Shown here: positions 17,424-26,687 of the stretch, piece after piece | How the letters are laid out: each line of letters opens with the position of its first letter | Numbering within the stretch: position 1 is the stretch's first letter | NCBI RefSeq assembly: GCF_040833985.1 | Contig: NZ_CP162139.1 | Coordinates: 3,444,501-3,508,500 of the forward strand | Length of the DNA stretch: 64,000 nt | Direction: 5' to 3' | From: Leptospira sp. WS4.C2 | GTDB lineage: Bacteria > Spirochaetota > Leptospiria > Leptospirales > Leptospiraceae | Notes under the pieces: generated by a model | What the model was told of the DNA's origin: nothing | Database searches by the model: none | What the model saw: the letters and a program-made list of their open reading frames with translations, nothing else | Position numbers and translations under genes: made by a program

Positions 17424-18780
17424 TTTTTTTTCTACATTACTGTTACTCAATTGGGGTCTTTTGCTTGTTTTACTGACCCTAGCATTGGGTGTGTTTTTTG
17501 TTTACGATCTAGTTGTACCTGCCGTACGCCCTCTTATCCTATTTAGTTTTGTTCTAATTGCAATTTTTGGTACTTTTTATATTTCCACAAACATTGCGAT
17601 GCGAATCACAGATCCTCTGGCAACTGTTGAGAAAAAAACAAAAGAAATCAATGCGGGAGATTTTGGTGTTGAATTATCTTCGCCTGACATTCGTGAGCTG
17701 GCAACTCTTGCTTTATCGATCAATGAAATGGCAAAAAGACTCAAAGTCCAATTTTTGGATCTTACTGTCGAAAAAGAAAAGTTTAATTATTTATTACAAA
17801 ACCTAAAAGAAGGTGTTTTTGCTATTGATAGGAATGAAAAATTCCTATTTTTAAATCGCAATATTTCAGATACCTTAATTGAAAAAAATTCTCAGTTCAA
17901 AGATTACATTCCTTCAATCAAAAACAAAGAACTCTTAACTTTCATCAAAGATAAAATCCATCATGGAGTGGAAGGAAAAACAGAGTTTCAAGATGGAATT
18001 CACTTTTATACAGCGCGCATTTATCCGATTAAATCCGATTCCATGATCCAATTGTATATTGGAGTTTTGTCCGACATCACAGAAGATAGACAAAACCAAC
18101 TCATCCGAGAACAGTTTTTCCAAAATGCTTCTCATGAATTAAAAACTCCCATAACATCGATTAAAGGTTATGCAGAAACTTTGGAATATAAACTAAAACT
18201 TCCGCAAGATTCAAATGAACGAAAATTTTTGGATGCCATACTCAGAAATACAGATCGATTGATTCGAATTGTGGAAGATATGTTGACTGTCTCACGTTTA
18301 GAAAATCACAAAACGGTTTTAAACCTTACCGATGTATCCGTTTTGGATCTTGTTAAAAATGTATCTGAATCCTTGGGAGTTATCTATTCCCAGAAAAAAC
18401 AAAGTTTGGTTTTAGATATCCCATCCGATTTTCGCGTGAGGGCCGACCGTTTGCTCCTCGAGGACCTACTCGTAAATCTAATTTCCAATGCTTCAGCCTA
18501 TAGCCCAGAAGGTTCTAGTGTCATTGTAAGAACTTCTTCTACAGCGGACAAAAACCAAATCCAAGTTGTAGATCATGGGATTGGAATTTCTGCCGAAGAT
18601 GCAGAACGAATTTTTGAGCGTTTTTTTCGTGTGGATACCAACCGTTCTCGGAAGGAAGGTGGGACAGGACTTGGGCTTTCCATCGTAAAACACATTGCAA
18701 GATTGCATTCAGGTGAGGTTTCTGTTTCTCCCAACCCCAAAGGTGGCTCCATTTTTACCTTTGAATTCCCTAAAAAATAG
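17416..18780 (+). CDS. PhoR-like sensor histidine kinase
   Basis: A 454-aa membrane kinase. Two hydrophobic spans lie at residues ~5-60 with almost no periplasmic loop, followed by HAMP (~60-110), a PAS domain (~125-220), a dimerisation helix with phospho-acceptor His240 in ASHELKTP, and a catalytic domain with NLISNASAYSPEG (N box), DHGIGIS (G1) and GGTGLGLSIVKHI (G2). Spans with little periplasmic sequence are typical of PhoR, which senses through partners rather than directly. It is the partner of the overlapping response regulator. Confidence 0.94.
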   Translation: MRSFFSTLLLLNWGLLLVLLTLALGVFFVYDLVVPAVRPLILFSFVLIAIFGTFYISTNIAMRITDPLATVEKKTKEINAGDFGVELSSPDIRELATLALSINEMAKRLKVQFLDLTVEKEKFNYLLQNLKEGVFAIDRNEKFLFLNRNISDTLIEKNSQFKDYIPSIKNKELLTFIKDKIHHGVEGKTEFQDGIHFYTARIYPIKSDSMIQLYIGVLSDITEDRQNQLIREQFFQNASHELKTPITSIKGYAETLEYKLKLPQDSNERKFLDAILRNTDRLIRIVEDMLTVSRLENHKTVLNLTDVSVLDLVKNVSESLGVIYSQKKQSLVLDIPSDFRVRADRLLLEDLLVNLISNASAYSPEGSSVIVRTSSTADKNQIQVVDHGIGISAEDAERIFERFFRVDTNRSRKEGGTGLGLSIVKHIARLHSGEVSVSPNPKGGSIFTFEFPKK

Positions 18781-18798
18781 ATTCTCGTAAGAGAAGTC

Positions 18799-18823
18799 AC
18801 CGGATAGAATATTGGTATCCGGT
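18799..18823 (+). promoter_or_regulatory. Hairpin directly before the argJ ribosome site
   Basis: ACCGGATA (18799-18806) and TATCCGGT (18816-18823) form a perfect 8-bp stem with a 9-nt loop. The stem ends where the argJ ribosome site (TAGG) begins, 8 nt before the ATG. No T-run follows, so a translational role or a weak terminator of the kinase operon are both possible. Confidence 0.5.
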
Positions 18824-18831
18824 AGGTATTT

Positions 18832-19986
18832 ATGAAGTTTCCATTGGGATTTTATTCCTTCGGCAAAAACATAGGAATCAAAGACGAAAGTTTAGATTTT
18901 GCAGTCATTTATTCAGAAAATCGATGTAAGGCGGCAGCTGTATTCACTCGTAATAATTTTCCCGGTGCCCCTATTTATGTAGGGCGCGACCATATCCAAG
19001 ACGGATTCCTCCAAGCGATTGTCATCAATTCAAAAAATTCAAATGTGGCTACGGGAGAACAAGGGATCCAAAATTCCTATGCAATCTGTAATGAATTGGG
19101 AAAATCTTTAGGTATTCCTGCCAGAGACATCCTTCCTTCCTCTACAGGAGTGATTGGAGTTCCCCTTCCCATAGAAAAAATCATTAACGCCTGTTCTACG
19201 GCAAAAGCTGACCTAAAACCTGGGAATTTAGAAGAAGTGGCCGAAGCCATTATGACTACCGACACTCGCAAAAAAATCTCCTATCGAACCATCACAACGC
19301 AAACAAATGAAGGTGTGATGTTTGGAATTGCGAAAGGTGCGGGTATGATTGAACCTAACATGGCAACTATGTTGTCATACATTCTTTGTGATTATCTTCC
19401 GGAATCTGGTGATTTACAAGGAATTTTAAAACGAGTTGTGGATGTAACATATAATTGTGTGACAATTGACTCTGATACATCCACAAGTGATACAGTGGTT
19501 CTTATGTGTTCTGGAATTCTCGGAAACCTTCCCGATGAAGTTTTTGAATTCTACTTAAAAGAAATTGCAACCGAGCTATCCAAAATGATTGCACGAGATG
19601 GAGAAGGGGCTTCCAAACTCATCGAACTCACCGTTTCCAATGGACGAGACGACACACAAGTTACAAAAATTGGAAAGTCCATTCTCAATTCACCCCTTGT
19701 GAAAACTGCCATTTATGGAGGGGACCCCAACTGGGGAAGGTTTGTGATGGCGATTGGAAAAGTTTTTGATGAACCCATTCCCTATGATACTCTAGAAATT
19801 CAATTAGGTGGAATCACTGTTAAAGGAGCTGACAACGACACTAAAACAAAGTTAGCTGATTATTTAAAATCAAATGAAGAAATTCAAATTTTGGTAACCT
19901 TAAATACAGGAACATTCCAGAAAACGTTTTGGAGTTGCGATTTTACTGAAGGATACATTCAGGAAAATGCTTACTATACAACATGA
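18832..19986 (+). CDS. argJ: Bifunctional ornithine acetyltransferase/N-acetylglutamate synthase ArgJ
   Basis: A 384-aa ArgJ that moves the acetyl group from N-acetylornithine to glutamate in cyclic arginine biosynthesis. It is self-cleaving: the catalytic/cleavage Thr179 lies in KGAGMIEPNMATML. Other signatures are ATGEQG, DILPSSTGVIGVPLP near residue 100 and GGDPNWGRF late in the chain. Whether it is mono- or bifunctional cannot be decided from sequence. No other arg genes are nearby. It overlaps the next gene by 4 nt, which is odd because that gene is a signalling protein. Confidence 0.95.
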   Translation: MKFPLGFYSFGKNIGIKDESLDFAVIYSENRCKAAAVFTRNNFPGAPIYVGRDHIQDGFLQAIVINSKNSNVATGEQGIQNSYAICNELGKSLGIPARDILPSSTGVIGVPLPIEKIINACSTAKADLKPGNLEEVAEAIMTTDTRKKISYRTITTQTNEGVMFGIAKGAGMIEPNMATMLSYILCDYLPESGDLQGILKRVVDVTYNCVTIDSDTSTSDTVVLMCSGILGNLPDEVFEFYLKEIATELSKMIARDGEGASKLIELTVSNGRDDTQVTKIGKSILNSPLVKTAIYGGDPNWGRFVMAIGKVFDEPIPYDTLEIQLGGITVKGADNDTKTKLADYLKSNEEIQILVTLNTGTFQKTFWSCDFTEGYIQENAYYTT

Positions 19987-21251
19987 ATTCCAATAAAATA
20001 AAAAGTTCGCTTAAATATTTTTTACCATCCAGTTATCAACTAAAACTTTCGGTAACGAATATTTTCACACGCACTTTATTTATTTTACTGGTGTATCTTT
20101 CTTATTTCTTAATTTTATCACAGATTCCAGATCAAATGTCTTATCATTTGGAACTGGCATTACTGCTCACCAGTGCTTTCGCTCTGATTTTATATCTGCC
20201 AATTATCGAAAGACTTACCCGTTACATACGCACAAGATTTCTTTCAGAATATCTAACAGAAGATGCGGAATCTTACAGACAAGCCATTAAAAGATTTAAC
20301 TTTGATGCACTCATTAAAAATGTTTTTCCTGATATGGTGAAAATTACCGGAAGCCATTCAGGAACGATGGCCGTACTCACTCAGAATGGAACCTTCGCAT
20401 TCCATTCCTACTTCCGTGGACGCCAAAAAAAACTAAGTCCAACAAAAGACATTACTGTAAAATCGAGTTTTCAATCTTTTTTACTCAGCAAAAGAAACGG
20501 TGCCTCTGTTGCAGACACCTATTCCCACGAAAACATAAACAATGACTTTATGGAACTTCATGCGAACTATATTTATCCTTTTATTTTCAGGGAAAAATTA
20601 TTTGGATTTATCGCTGTTTCCAATATTCCGAATGCAGACGCAACACACAGTTTGTCATTGCTCGCAGGTCAGTCGGCTTTAACCATTCACAACCATATCC
20701 TTTCCTATCATATTTCAGAAAATAAAAAATACCAAAAAGAAGCAGAGTATGCCGTCCGTGTTCAAAATCTTTTGGAAACCGGAACCATCCCACAACTTAT
20801 GGGTTGGGAAATCACTGCATTCAAAAGAACCAATAGAAATCTGATCGAATTTTTCCAAGTAGAGGATGGAAGTTGGTTCTTTGTGATTTTAAATACCGGA
20901 AAATCCTACCAACATATTGGGATCATCCTTTCTTATATTTTAGGAGTTGTGTATTCTCAATCTAAACTACGAATTTTAAAAGGATTCTCAGATATAAAGG
21001 CACTAATCCAAGCTACCTTTCAGAAGTTAGATTGGAAAGAAAACTATGAACTGATAATAGGAAAAATTGGATATTCTGAACTCTATATTGTTCAAGAAGG
21101 AAAACAATTTAGAATCACTAGGAACTCAGAGGAAGTCGTTGCAAGTATGGGATGGAAAAATATGATCAATATGGACAAAGGTCCAATCATAATCCAACAA
21201 CGAGGAGAAGCTATACTTAAATTTAGTTTCGAAGAGCCCGAAATCAAATGA
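19983..21251 (+). CDS. Membrane GAF protein with degenerate SpoIIE-like domain (pseudophosphatase)
   Basis: A 422-aa protein. Two membrane spans lie in residues ~25-85, then a GAF-like domain (~100-245), then a short coiled linker ending in AVRVQNLLETGTIPQLMGWE, which matches the entry of SpoIIE-type PP2C domains. The next segments align with that fold, but the metal-binding motifs are gone: the GGDF position reads LIEFF (about residue 287) and the GDVSGHG position reads NTGKSYQHIG (about 303). The domain is also shortened. It overlaps the intact phosphatase gene by 4 nt. A regulatory partner of that enzyme is the natural inference. Confidence 0.72.
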   Translation: MNSNKIKSSLKYFLPSSYQLKLSVTNIFTRTLFILLVYLSYFLILSQIPDQMSYHLELALLLTSAFALILYLPIIERLTRYIRTRFLSEYLTEDAESYRQAIKRFNFDALIKNVFPDMVKITGSHSGTMAVLTQNGTFAFHSYFRGRQKKLSPTKDITVKSSFQSFLLSKRNGASVADTYSHENINNDFMELHANYIYPFIFREKLFGFIAVSNIPNADATHSLSLLAGQSALTIHNHILSYHISENKKYQKEAEYAVRVQNLLETGTIPQLMGWEITAFKRTNRNLIEFFQVEDGSWFFVILNTGKSYQHIGIILSYILGVVYSQSKLRILKGFSDIKALIQATFQKLDWKENYELIIGKIGYSELYIVQEGKQFRITRNSEEVVASMGWKNMINMDKGPIIIQQRGEAILKFSFEEPEIK

Positions 21252-23617
21252 GAGAACTTACAATTACCATACTCTCTTCACTTTTATTTTTTTTGATCCT
21301 TCTATTTGCATTTATAGGATTCCAAAACAATACGAAGAGATTACCCTTTTATCATTACCCTTCTGGCTTAATTGTAAATATTGGAGAAGGAAACCGAAAC
21401 CATTGGGGTAACTCCGTTCTTCAGGAAGATTTAGAAAAGTTTGATTCCTTATCCGATTTTTCTAATATTGAATCCTTTCGATTACACATCAAAGATACCA
21501 AAGGAAATATTTATGAGGAAGATTTTAAGTTAAAAACAATTCGCAAAACAGATGTTCTTGGTGTATTTTTTTCTGATTTATTCTTAGCCTTTTTTAGCTT
21601 AGCGATCGCAGTCTACTTTTACTATTCCACACGAGATGCTTTGATATTCGGATTTTTCCTTAACTTTGGCCTAATTATTCTTTCTAATGTATTTGTATTA
21701 ACTTTCAAAAATTCCATTTTTCTATTTATCCTAACGCTGTATTTAGGCAGTTTTCTGCAGTACCATCTAATCTATAGACTACGTGGAAAAGAAATCAACT
21801 CGAAGTGGTTATTGCCGCAAGTTCTCATTTCCTTCATTATGGCGATGATTGCATCGCAAGAAAAGTATGACATGATACTGATCGAAAGAGTTGCTTTAGT
21901 TGCACATGCGATCACCGTTTTATTTGGCTCAATCAATATCATAGCAAATATTTATGAAATCGTTCGCTCTAAACCACAGGAAGAAGCTCTTCTCAAAAGA
22001 ATTGTGCTAGTGTTTTCTATTTTTCTTTATGTGGCACTTCCAGTCAGTATCATCTTTTTCGATGGATACCCTTGGTTTTTTGTACATAGATCTCTTTTTA
22101 TCGTCACCTATCTCTTGTTTATCCTTTCTTTCTTTTATGGAACTTACCGTTATACCTTTGTACCTTCTTTAGTAATTTTTACTCCGAGTATTGTGACTCT
22201 TATCTTAGTCTCCATCATCTTGGGGACTTACATCGGAGCTATTTTCTTTTTGGATTTCATTCTACCAATTCGATATCTGAAAGATCGTTGGGTTTTCAAT
22301 CTCATCTATCTTTTTCTCGTCACGGCCTACCTAATTCCTCTGAAACTAAGAGTAAAAGAATTATTTGATTATTGGTTCTTTGAGCAAAACCCAAAGTTAA
22401 GCGAAGGGATCAATAAAATTACTGCACTTTTATCTTCACCGCTTTCAATGCGCAAAACCATCCTGACCATCAATCGAACGGTGAAAGAAACCGTAAATGT
22501 ATCGAATATCATCATTTTAATTCCTGGAGATCAATTTGCGAGTACTGATCTAAAGAATATTGATTTTGTTCGCATCTCACCCCAATCAGAAATTTGGAAT
22601 TTTTTCAGAAGTACTGATCGAGTTACAGTAACCTCACACCTCGAATATGGAATTGGACTCCGAGAAACATTGTATAATTTTTTAAAAGGTTTAAATGTTC
22701 AATTGGCTTTCCCGGCATATGATTCTTCTTCTAACAAAAAGAATATTCAAGCAATGATCCTCATTGGGGAAAAATTAGATAAAAAATATTTTTCCATAGG
22801 AGAATTAAAATTTATCAATGAGGTTGTGAAAATCTCGGGAATGTTGCTTGAGAACTATAGTTTACTCGAAGATGAAATCCAAAAGAGGAAAATTGTAAGA
22901 GATATCCAAACCGCATCTATTGTAGACAACACACTGCGTTTGATTTTACCAAGCGAAGTGAAAGGTATCGATTATGGATATATTTCTAAACCCGCTGTTG
23001 GAATTTCTGGAGATTACTTAGACATCATTCCTATTTCTCAAACCAAAATGATTGTTTTGTTAGGTGACGTAGCCGGCCATGGATTAGGAACCGGATTTTT
23101 AGTGAGTGCCATCAAAGGAATTGTAAGAGAACAACTCAGAAATGGAACGTCTCTGGAGGGATTGTTTCGCGAAATTAATTCTTTTTTCCGCGCACGTTAT
23201 AAAGGGAACGAGTTTATGACTCTTCTTGGCGGAATTTTTGATTCCAATGAAAATATCTTTAAATATGTCAATGCAGGCCATTTATCTTTGATTGAGATGA
23301 GAGCCGATGGACAAATCAAACTTCATTCCAAAACACAACGTGTTCTTGGAATTTTAGAAACCGATTATCAAGCCCAAGAATTAAAATTACTTCCGGGAAC
23401 CAAACTCTTCCTCTACTCGGATGGAATCACGGAAGCCTTCAGTGAACGTGATGAAATTTTTGGGGAAGAAACTCTTATCGAATTTTTACATTTTAATGCA
23501 GAAAAAACGGTAAAAGAAATCCCCCCCTTACTGGAAACCAAGATGACAAATTTTCGCGGGAACCGGGAACAATCGGATGATATTACATTTATTGGTCTTT
23601 CTTTTACACCGAACTAG
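21248..23617 (+). CDS. SpoIIE-type PP2C serine phosphatase with multispan membrane domain
   Basis: A 789-aa sensor phosphatase. It has an N-terminal membrane segment, an extracytoplasmic part of ~80 residues, a block of several membrane spans (about 110-365), a GAF-like region (~380-530) and a C-terminal PP2C/SpoIIE domain (~545-785). The catalytic metal motifs are intact: GISGDYLDI (Asp589), GDVAGHG (Asp607), NAGHLS, YSDGITEAF and SDDIT. Such enzymes usually dephosphorylate STAS anti-sigma antagonists; a STAS gene lies at 62096 in this window but any link is unproven. It follows the pseudophosphatase gene with a 4-nt overlap. Confidence 0.9.
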   Translation: MRELTITILSSLLFFLILLFAFIGFQNNTKRLPFYHYPSGLIVNIGEGNRNHWGNSVLQEDLEKFDSLSDFSNIESFRLHIKDTKGNIYEEDFKLKTIRKTDVLGVFFSDLFLAFFSLAIAVYFYYSTRDALIFGFFLNFGLIILSNVFVLTFKNSIFLFILTLYLGSFLQYHLIYRLRGKEINSKWLLPQVLISFIMAMIASQEKYDMILIERVALVAHAITVLFGSINIIANIYEIVRSKPQEEALLKRIVLVFSIFLYVALPVSIIFFDGYPWFFVHRSLFIVTYLLFILSFFYGTYRYTFVPSLVIFTPSIVTLILVSIILGTYIGAIFFLDFILPIRYLKDRWVFNLIYLFLVTAYLIPLKLRVKELFDYWFFEQNPKLSEGINKITALLSSPLSMRKTILTINRTVKETVNVSNIIILIPGDQFASTDLKNIDFVRISPQSEIWNFFRSTDRVTVTSHLEYGIGLRETLYNFLKGLNVQLAFPAYDSSSNKKNIQAMILIGEKLDKKYFSIGELKFINEVVKISGMLLENYSLLEDEIQKRKIVRDIQTASIVDNTLRLILPSEVKGIDYGYISKPAVGISGDYLDIIPISQTKMIVLLGDVAGHGLGTGFLVSAIKGIVREQLRNGTSLEGLFREINSFFRARYKGNEFMTLLGGIFDSNENIFKYVNAGHLSLIEMRADGQIKLHSKTQRVLGILETDYQAQELKLLPGTKLFLYSDGITEAFSERDEIFGEETLIEFLHFNAEKTVKEIPPLLETKMTNFRGNREQSDDITFIGLSFTPN

Positions 23618-23632
23618 CCGATATTTTAATCG

Positions 23633-24514
23633 ATGATGGCAGAAAAACCGGTCAAGTTTGTCATTTTTCTCTCTTTGATTTTGAGCTTAGTTGCGTTTTG
23701 GGACCACCAATTCACATCTTATCTCAAAGAATTTGTTGTACTCATCCATGAAATCTGTCATGCCACAGCTGCTCTCTTTAGCGGTGGAGTGGTCAAAGGA
23801 ATCGCCCTTCATGGAAACGAAGGGGGAGAAACTATTGCTGTCCCTGCTTCTTTTCGCGGTTCTTTTATCCTTGTTGTTTCGGCAGGATATATCGGTTCCT
23901 CCCTAGTAGGTGCTTTTTTACTTCGTTTGGGATTCCAAGGACGCCATGCTCGCCAAACAATGATTTTGTTTGGTTTGTTTCTGATCTCAGTCAGTGTTTT
24001 ATATTCCAAACTAGGAGACCTAGCTTACTTTACTGGTATTTTCTGGGGAGTGGGAATTCTCGTTACTGGTATGTTAGGCGAAACAATATCAATTCTCTCC
24101 TTAGTATTTTTAGGTACCAGTATATCACTTTATTCATTGTATGATCTTTCTGATTTTGCAGAAAGATTGACCGAAACCGATGCAGGAATTCTTGCCTTTT
24201 GGATGGCAGGTCTTGGCCCCGAAGACCTACAAAATCAGGAAGTTCCCACAGTTGTTGTTGTGCTTGGATATATGATCGCCACCCTTTGGTCCCTCCTCAG
24301 CATCGGGATCATTTTTATGTCCCTACGTAGCTCCTTAAGCCATGAAGAAGCCCATGATTTTCCTGGTGCGGAAGAAAGTTTCGAACGGTTTCCTGGCGAA
24401 CTTTCCCCCGAAGCAAAACTTTGGTTGGAAAAACGGGGAGTGGACCCAGAAAGTGGGATCGTTTTGCCTCCCAATTTGTTCCAAGACTTCCCTCCTAAAG
24501 ACAATAGTCCCTAG
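23633..24514 (+). CDS. M50-type membrane metalloprotease
   Basis: A 293-aa multispan membrane protein. HEICH at about residue 39 (in VVLIHEICHATAALFSGG) is the zinc-binding HExxH of M50 site-2-type proteases, which cut substrates within the membrane. The second metal motif (NxxPxxxLDG) of classical members is not obvious, but the protein resembles the M50B-like family in which this is common. Five or six hydrophobic spans are visible, then a ~60-residue hydrophilic tail. Starts at 23633 and 23636 are equivalent. It follows the phosphatase gene by 15 nt. Confidence 0.78.
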   Translation: MMAEKPVKFVIFLSLILSLVAFWDHQFTSYLKEFVVLIHEICHATAALFSGGVVKGIALHGNEGGETIAVPASFRGSFILVVSAGYIGSSLVGAFLLRLGFQGRHARQTMILFGLFLISVSVLYSKLGDLAYFTGIFWGVGILVTGMLGETISILSLVFLGTSISLYSLYDLSDFAERLTETDAGILAFWMAGLGPEDLQNQEVPTVVVVLGYMIATLWSLLSIGIIFMSLRSSLSHEEAHDFPGAEESFERFPGELSPEAKLWLEKRGVDPESGIVLPPNLFQDFPPKDNSP

Positions 24515-24571
24515 ACCTGATTGCAAATTTTCATTTGCGTAGGACACCGACTTCATAAATATAGAATCTCA

Positions 24572-25504
24572 ATGGCAAAAAGAATCCTTATCACAGGTGG
24601 AGCCGGATTCATCGGATCCCATCTTGCAGAAACACTTCTGAACGCAGGGAACCAGATCATCGTATTGGACAATTTCCACACAGGACGAAAAGAAAACCTC
24701 ACTCACCTTCTCTCCAATCCGAATTTTGAACTGATCCGGCACGATATCACCGATCCTATCAAGTTAGAAGTGGACGAAATCTATAATATGGCATGTCCTG
24801 CCTCGCCTGTACACTACCAAAGTAATCCCATAAAAACTACCAAAACAAATGTTTTGGGAATGATGAACATGTTGGGGCTCGCCAAACGAGTGAAAGCACG
24901 AATCCTCCAAGCCAGTACTTCCGAAGTTTATGGAAACCCTCTGGAACACCCCCAAACAGAATCGTATTGGGGAAATGTAAATACCATTGGAATCCGTAGT
25001 TGTTATGATGAGGGTAAACGTGTAGCTGAAACTCTATGTTTCGATTACCATCGTCAACATGGGGTAGACATTCGAGTCATCCGTATTTTTAATACCTATG
25101 GCCCACGAATGATTCCAGATGATGGTCGTGTGGTAAGTAACTTTATCGTACAAGCGTTACGCGGAGAGAACATTACTATTTATGGTGACGGTAGCCAAAC
25201 TCGTTCCTTCTGTTTCGTTGATGATTTAGTTCGTGGAATCATCACTATGATGAATACAGATAATTTCATCGGACCAGTTAACTTAGGCAACGAAGGCGAA
25301 TTTACTGTAAAGGAATTGGCAGAGCTTGTGATCAAAGAAACGGGAAGTAAATCTAAAATTATTTATCTCCCACTTCCTCAAGATGACCCAACAAGAAGAA
25401 AACCAAACTTAAGTTTAGCGAAAGAAAAATTGAATTATTCAACGACCGTCCCACTCGTGGAAGGCGTAAAAAAAACCATCGAATATTTTAGCAAAAGAGT
25501 ATAA
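24572..25504 (+). CDS. UDP-glucuronate decarboxylase (UDP-xylose synthase)-like SDR
   Basis: A 310-aa extended short-chain dehydrogenase. It has a Rossmann motif [10 protein letters not shown] at residues 8-17 and the active-site block [10 protein letters not shown]. This SCYDEGKR form of YxxxK is the signature of UDP-xylose synthases, which convert UDP-glucuronate to UDP-xylose. [20 protein letters not shown] and [14 protein letters not shown] also fit. The product would feed surface polysaccharide. The ATG at 24572 begins the Rossmann strand; upstream codons do not. It is followed one base later by pntA. Confidence 0.9.
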   Translation: MAKRILITGGAGFIGSHLAETLLNAGNQIIVLDNFHTGRKENLTHLLSNPNFELIRHDITDPIKLEVDEIYNMACPASPVHYQSNPIKTTKTNVLGMMNMLGLAKRVKARILQASTSEVYGNPLEHPQTESYWGNVNTIGIRSCYDEGKRVAETLCFDYHRQHGVDIRVIRIFNTYGPRMIPDDGRVVSNFIVQALRGENITIYGDGSQTRSFCFVDDLVRGIITMMNTDNFIGPVNLGNEGEFTVKELAELVIKETGSKSKIIYLPLPQDDPTRRKPNLSLAKEKLNYSTTVPLVEGVKKTIEYFSKRV

Positions 25505-25505
25505 A

Positions 25506-26633
25506 ATGAAAATAGGCGTAATCAAAGAACCATCTTATGAAAACCGAGTGGCGATCACTCCGGATGTTGTTGACCCTTTGAAAAAGTTAGGTTTCACTGT
25601 TTCAGTTGAAACTACTGCTGGGGACAATGCATTTTTCTCCGACCAAGATTATAAAGATGTTGGCGCAACAATCGAAGCAAGAGATGCAATTCTATCTGGA
25701 TCAGACATTGTTGTTTCCATCCATGCTTTGGATGAAACAAGCGCAAAAAAGATTGGCAAAGACAAAATCTACATTGCGACTCTTTCGCCACTCGCTTTCC
25801 CAAAAAAAGTGAAAGAAATTGCAAATGCTTCCTTTAAAATATTCTCAATGGACACTATCCCACGAATCACTCGTGCGCAGTCCATGGATGTTCTCAGTAG
25901 CCAAGCGACTGTTTCTGGATACAAAGCTGTGTTACTTGCCGCTTCCAATTACAGCCGTTTTTTCCCCATGTTAACTACTGCAGCAGGAACCATCACACCA
26001 GCAAGAGTACTGATCCTTGGTGCTGGTGTTGCTGGATTACAAGCCATTGCAACGTCTCGCCGATTGGGTGCCGTTGTGGATGTATTTGATACAAGACCCG
26101 AAGTGAAAGAACAGTGTATGTCCCTCGGCGCAAAATTTGTGGAAGTGGAAGGTGCAGCAGATGCATCAAATACGGGTGGTTATGCGGTAGAACAATCAGA
26201 AGACTACCAAAGACGTCAAAAAGAAGCCATTGCAAAATTTGCTGAAAAAGCTGATATCATTATCACAACTGCTCTCATCCCTGGAAAAAAAGCCCCACTA
26301 CTCATCACAAAAGAGATGGTAGATAAAATGAGACAGGGTTCTGTAATTGTAGATTTAGCTGCAGTCAACGGTGGTAACTGTGAAGTAACAGAAAACGATA
26401 AAACTATTGTTTATAAAGGTATCACTATTATTGGTAATTCCAATCTTCAAAGTACACAACCAATGGATGCAAGTAAGATGTATGCAAAAAATATTGTGAA
26501 CTTTCTCAAACTTTTTGTTAACAAAGAAAAACAATTCAACATCAACTTGGAAGACGAAATCATCAATGCATGTATGATTGCAGAAAATGGAGCGGTTCGC
26601 CACAAACCTACGTTAGCACTTCTCGGAGAGTAA
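25506..26633 (+). CDS. pntA: NAD(P) transhydrogenase alpha subunit, part 1 (soluble NAD(H)-binding)
   Basis: A 375-aa domain I protein of proton-translocating transhydrogenase. It is recognised from RVAITPDVV, the RAQSMDVLSSQATVSGYKAV stretch, GAGVAGLQAIATSRRLGA, FDTRPEVKEQ and the mobile loop with GGYAVEQSEDYQRRQ. Alanine dehydrogenase shares the fold but lacks the last loop. The membrane (PntAB) and NADP(H)-binding (PntB) subunits normally follow at once. Here the next gene is on the other strand after a terminator-like hairpin, so the partners must be elsewhere or absent. Confidence 0.9.
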   Translation: MKIGVIKEPSYENRVAITPDVVDPLKKLGFTVSVETTAGDNAFFSDQDYKDVGATIEARDAILSGSDIVVSIHALDETSAKKIGKDKIYIATLSPLAFPKKVKEIANASFKIFSMDTIPRITRAQSMDVLSSQATVSGYKAVLLAASNYSRFFPMLTTAAGTITPARVLILGAGVAGLQAIATSRRLGAVVDVFDTRPEVKEQCMSLGAKFVEVEGAADASNTGGYAVEQSEDYQRRQKEAIAKFAEKADIIITTALIPGKKAPLLITKEMVDKMRQGSVIVDLAAVNGGNCEVTENDKTIVYKGITIIGNSNLQSTQPMDASKMYAKNIVNFLKLFVNKEKQFNINLEDEIINACMIAENGAVRHKPTLALLGE

Positions 26634-26641
26634 CTCCGAGA
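26621..26641 (+). terminator. Terminator-like hairpin after pntA
   Basis: TCTCGGAG (26621-26628) and CTCCGAGA (26634-26641) form a perfect 8-bp stem around a 5-nt loop that contains the pntA stop codon. A T-rich stretch (TTTCTATTTT) follows. Confidence 0.6.
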
Positions 26642-26687
26642 TTTCTATTTTAGATTTTGATCATTTGAATTTCGATTGATAGAAATT

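Noticed and set aside
24523..24538. Hairpin GCAAAT...ATTTGC before the UDP-xylose synthase-like gene
   Set aside because: A six-pair, AT-rich stem of this size is expected by chance, and no other regulatory sign was seen.
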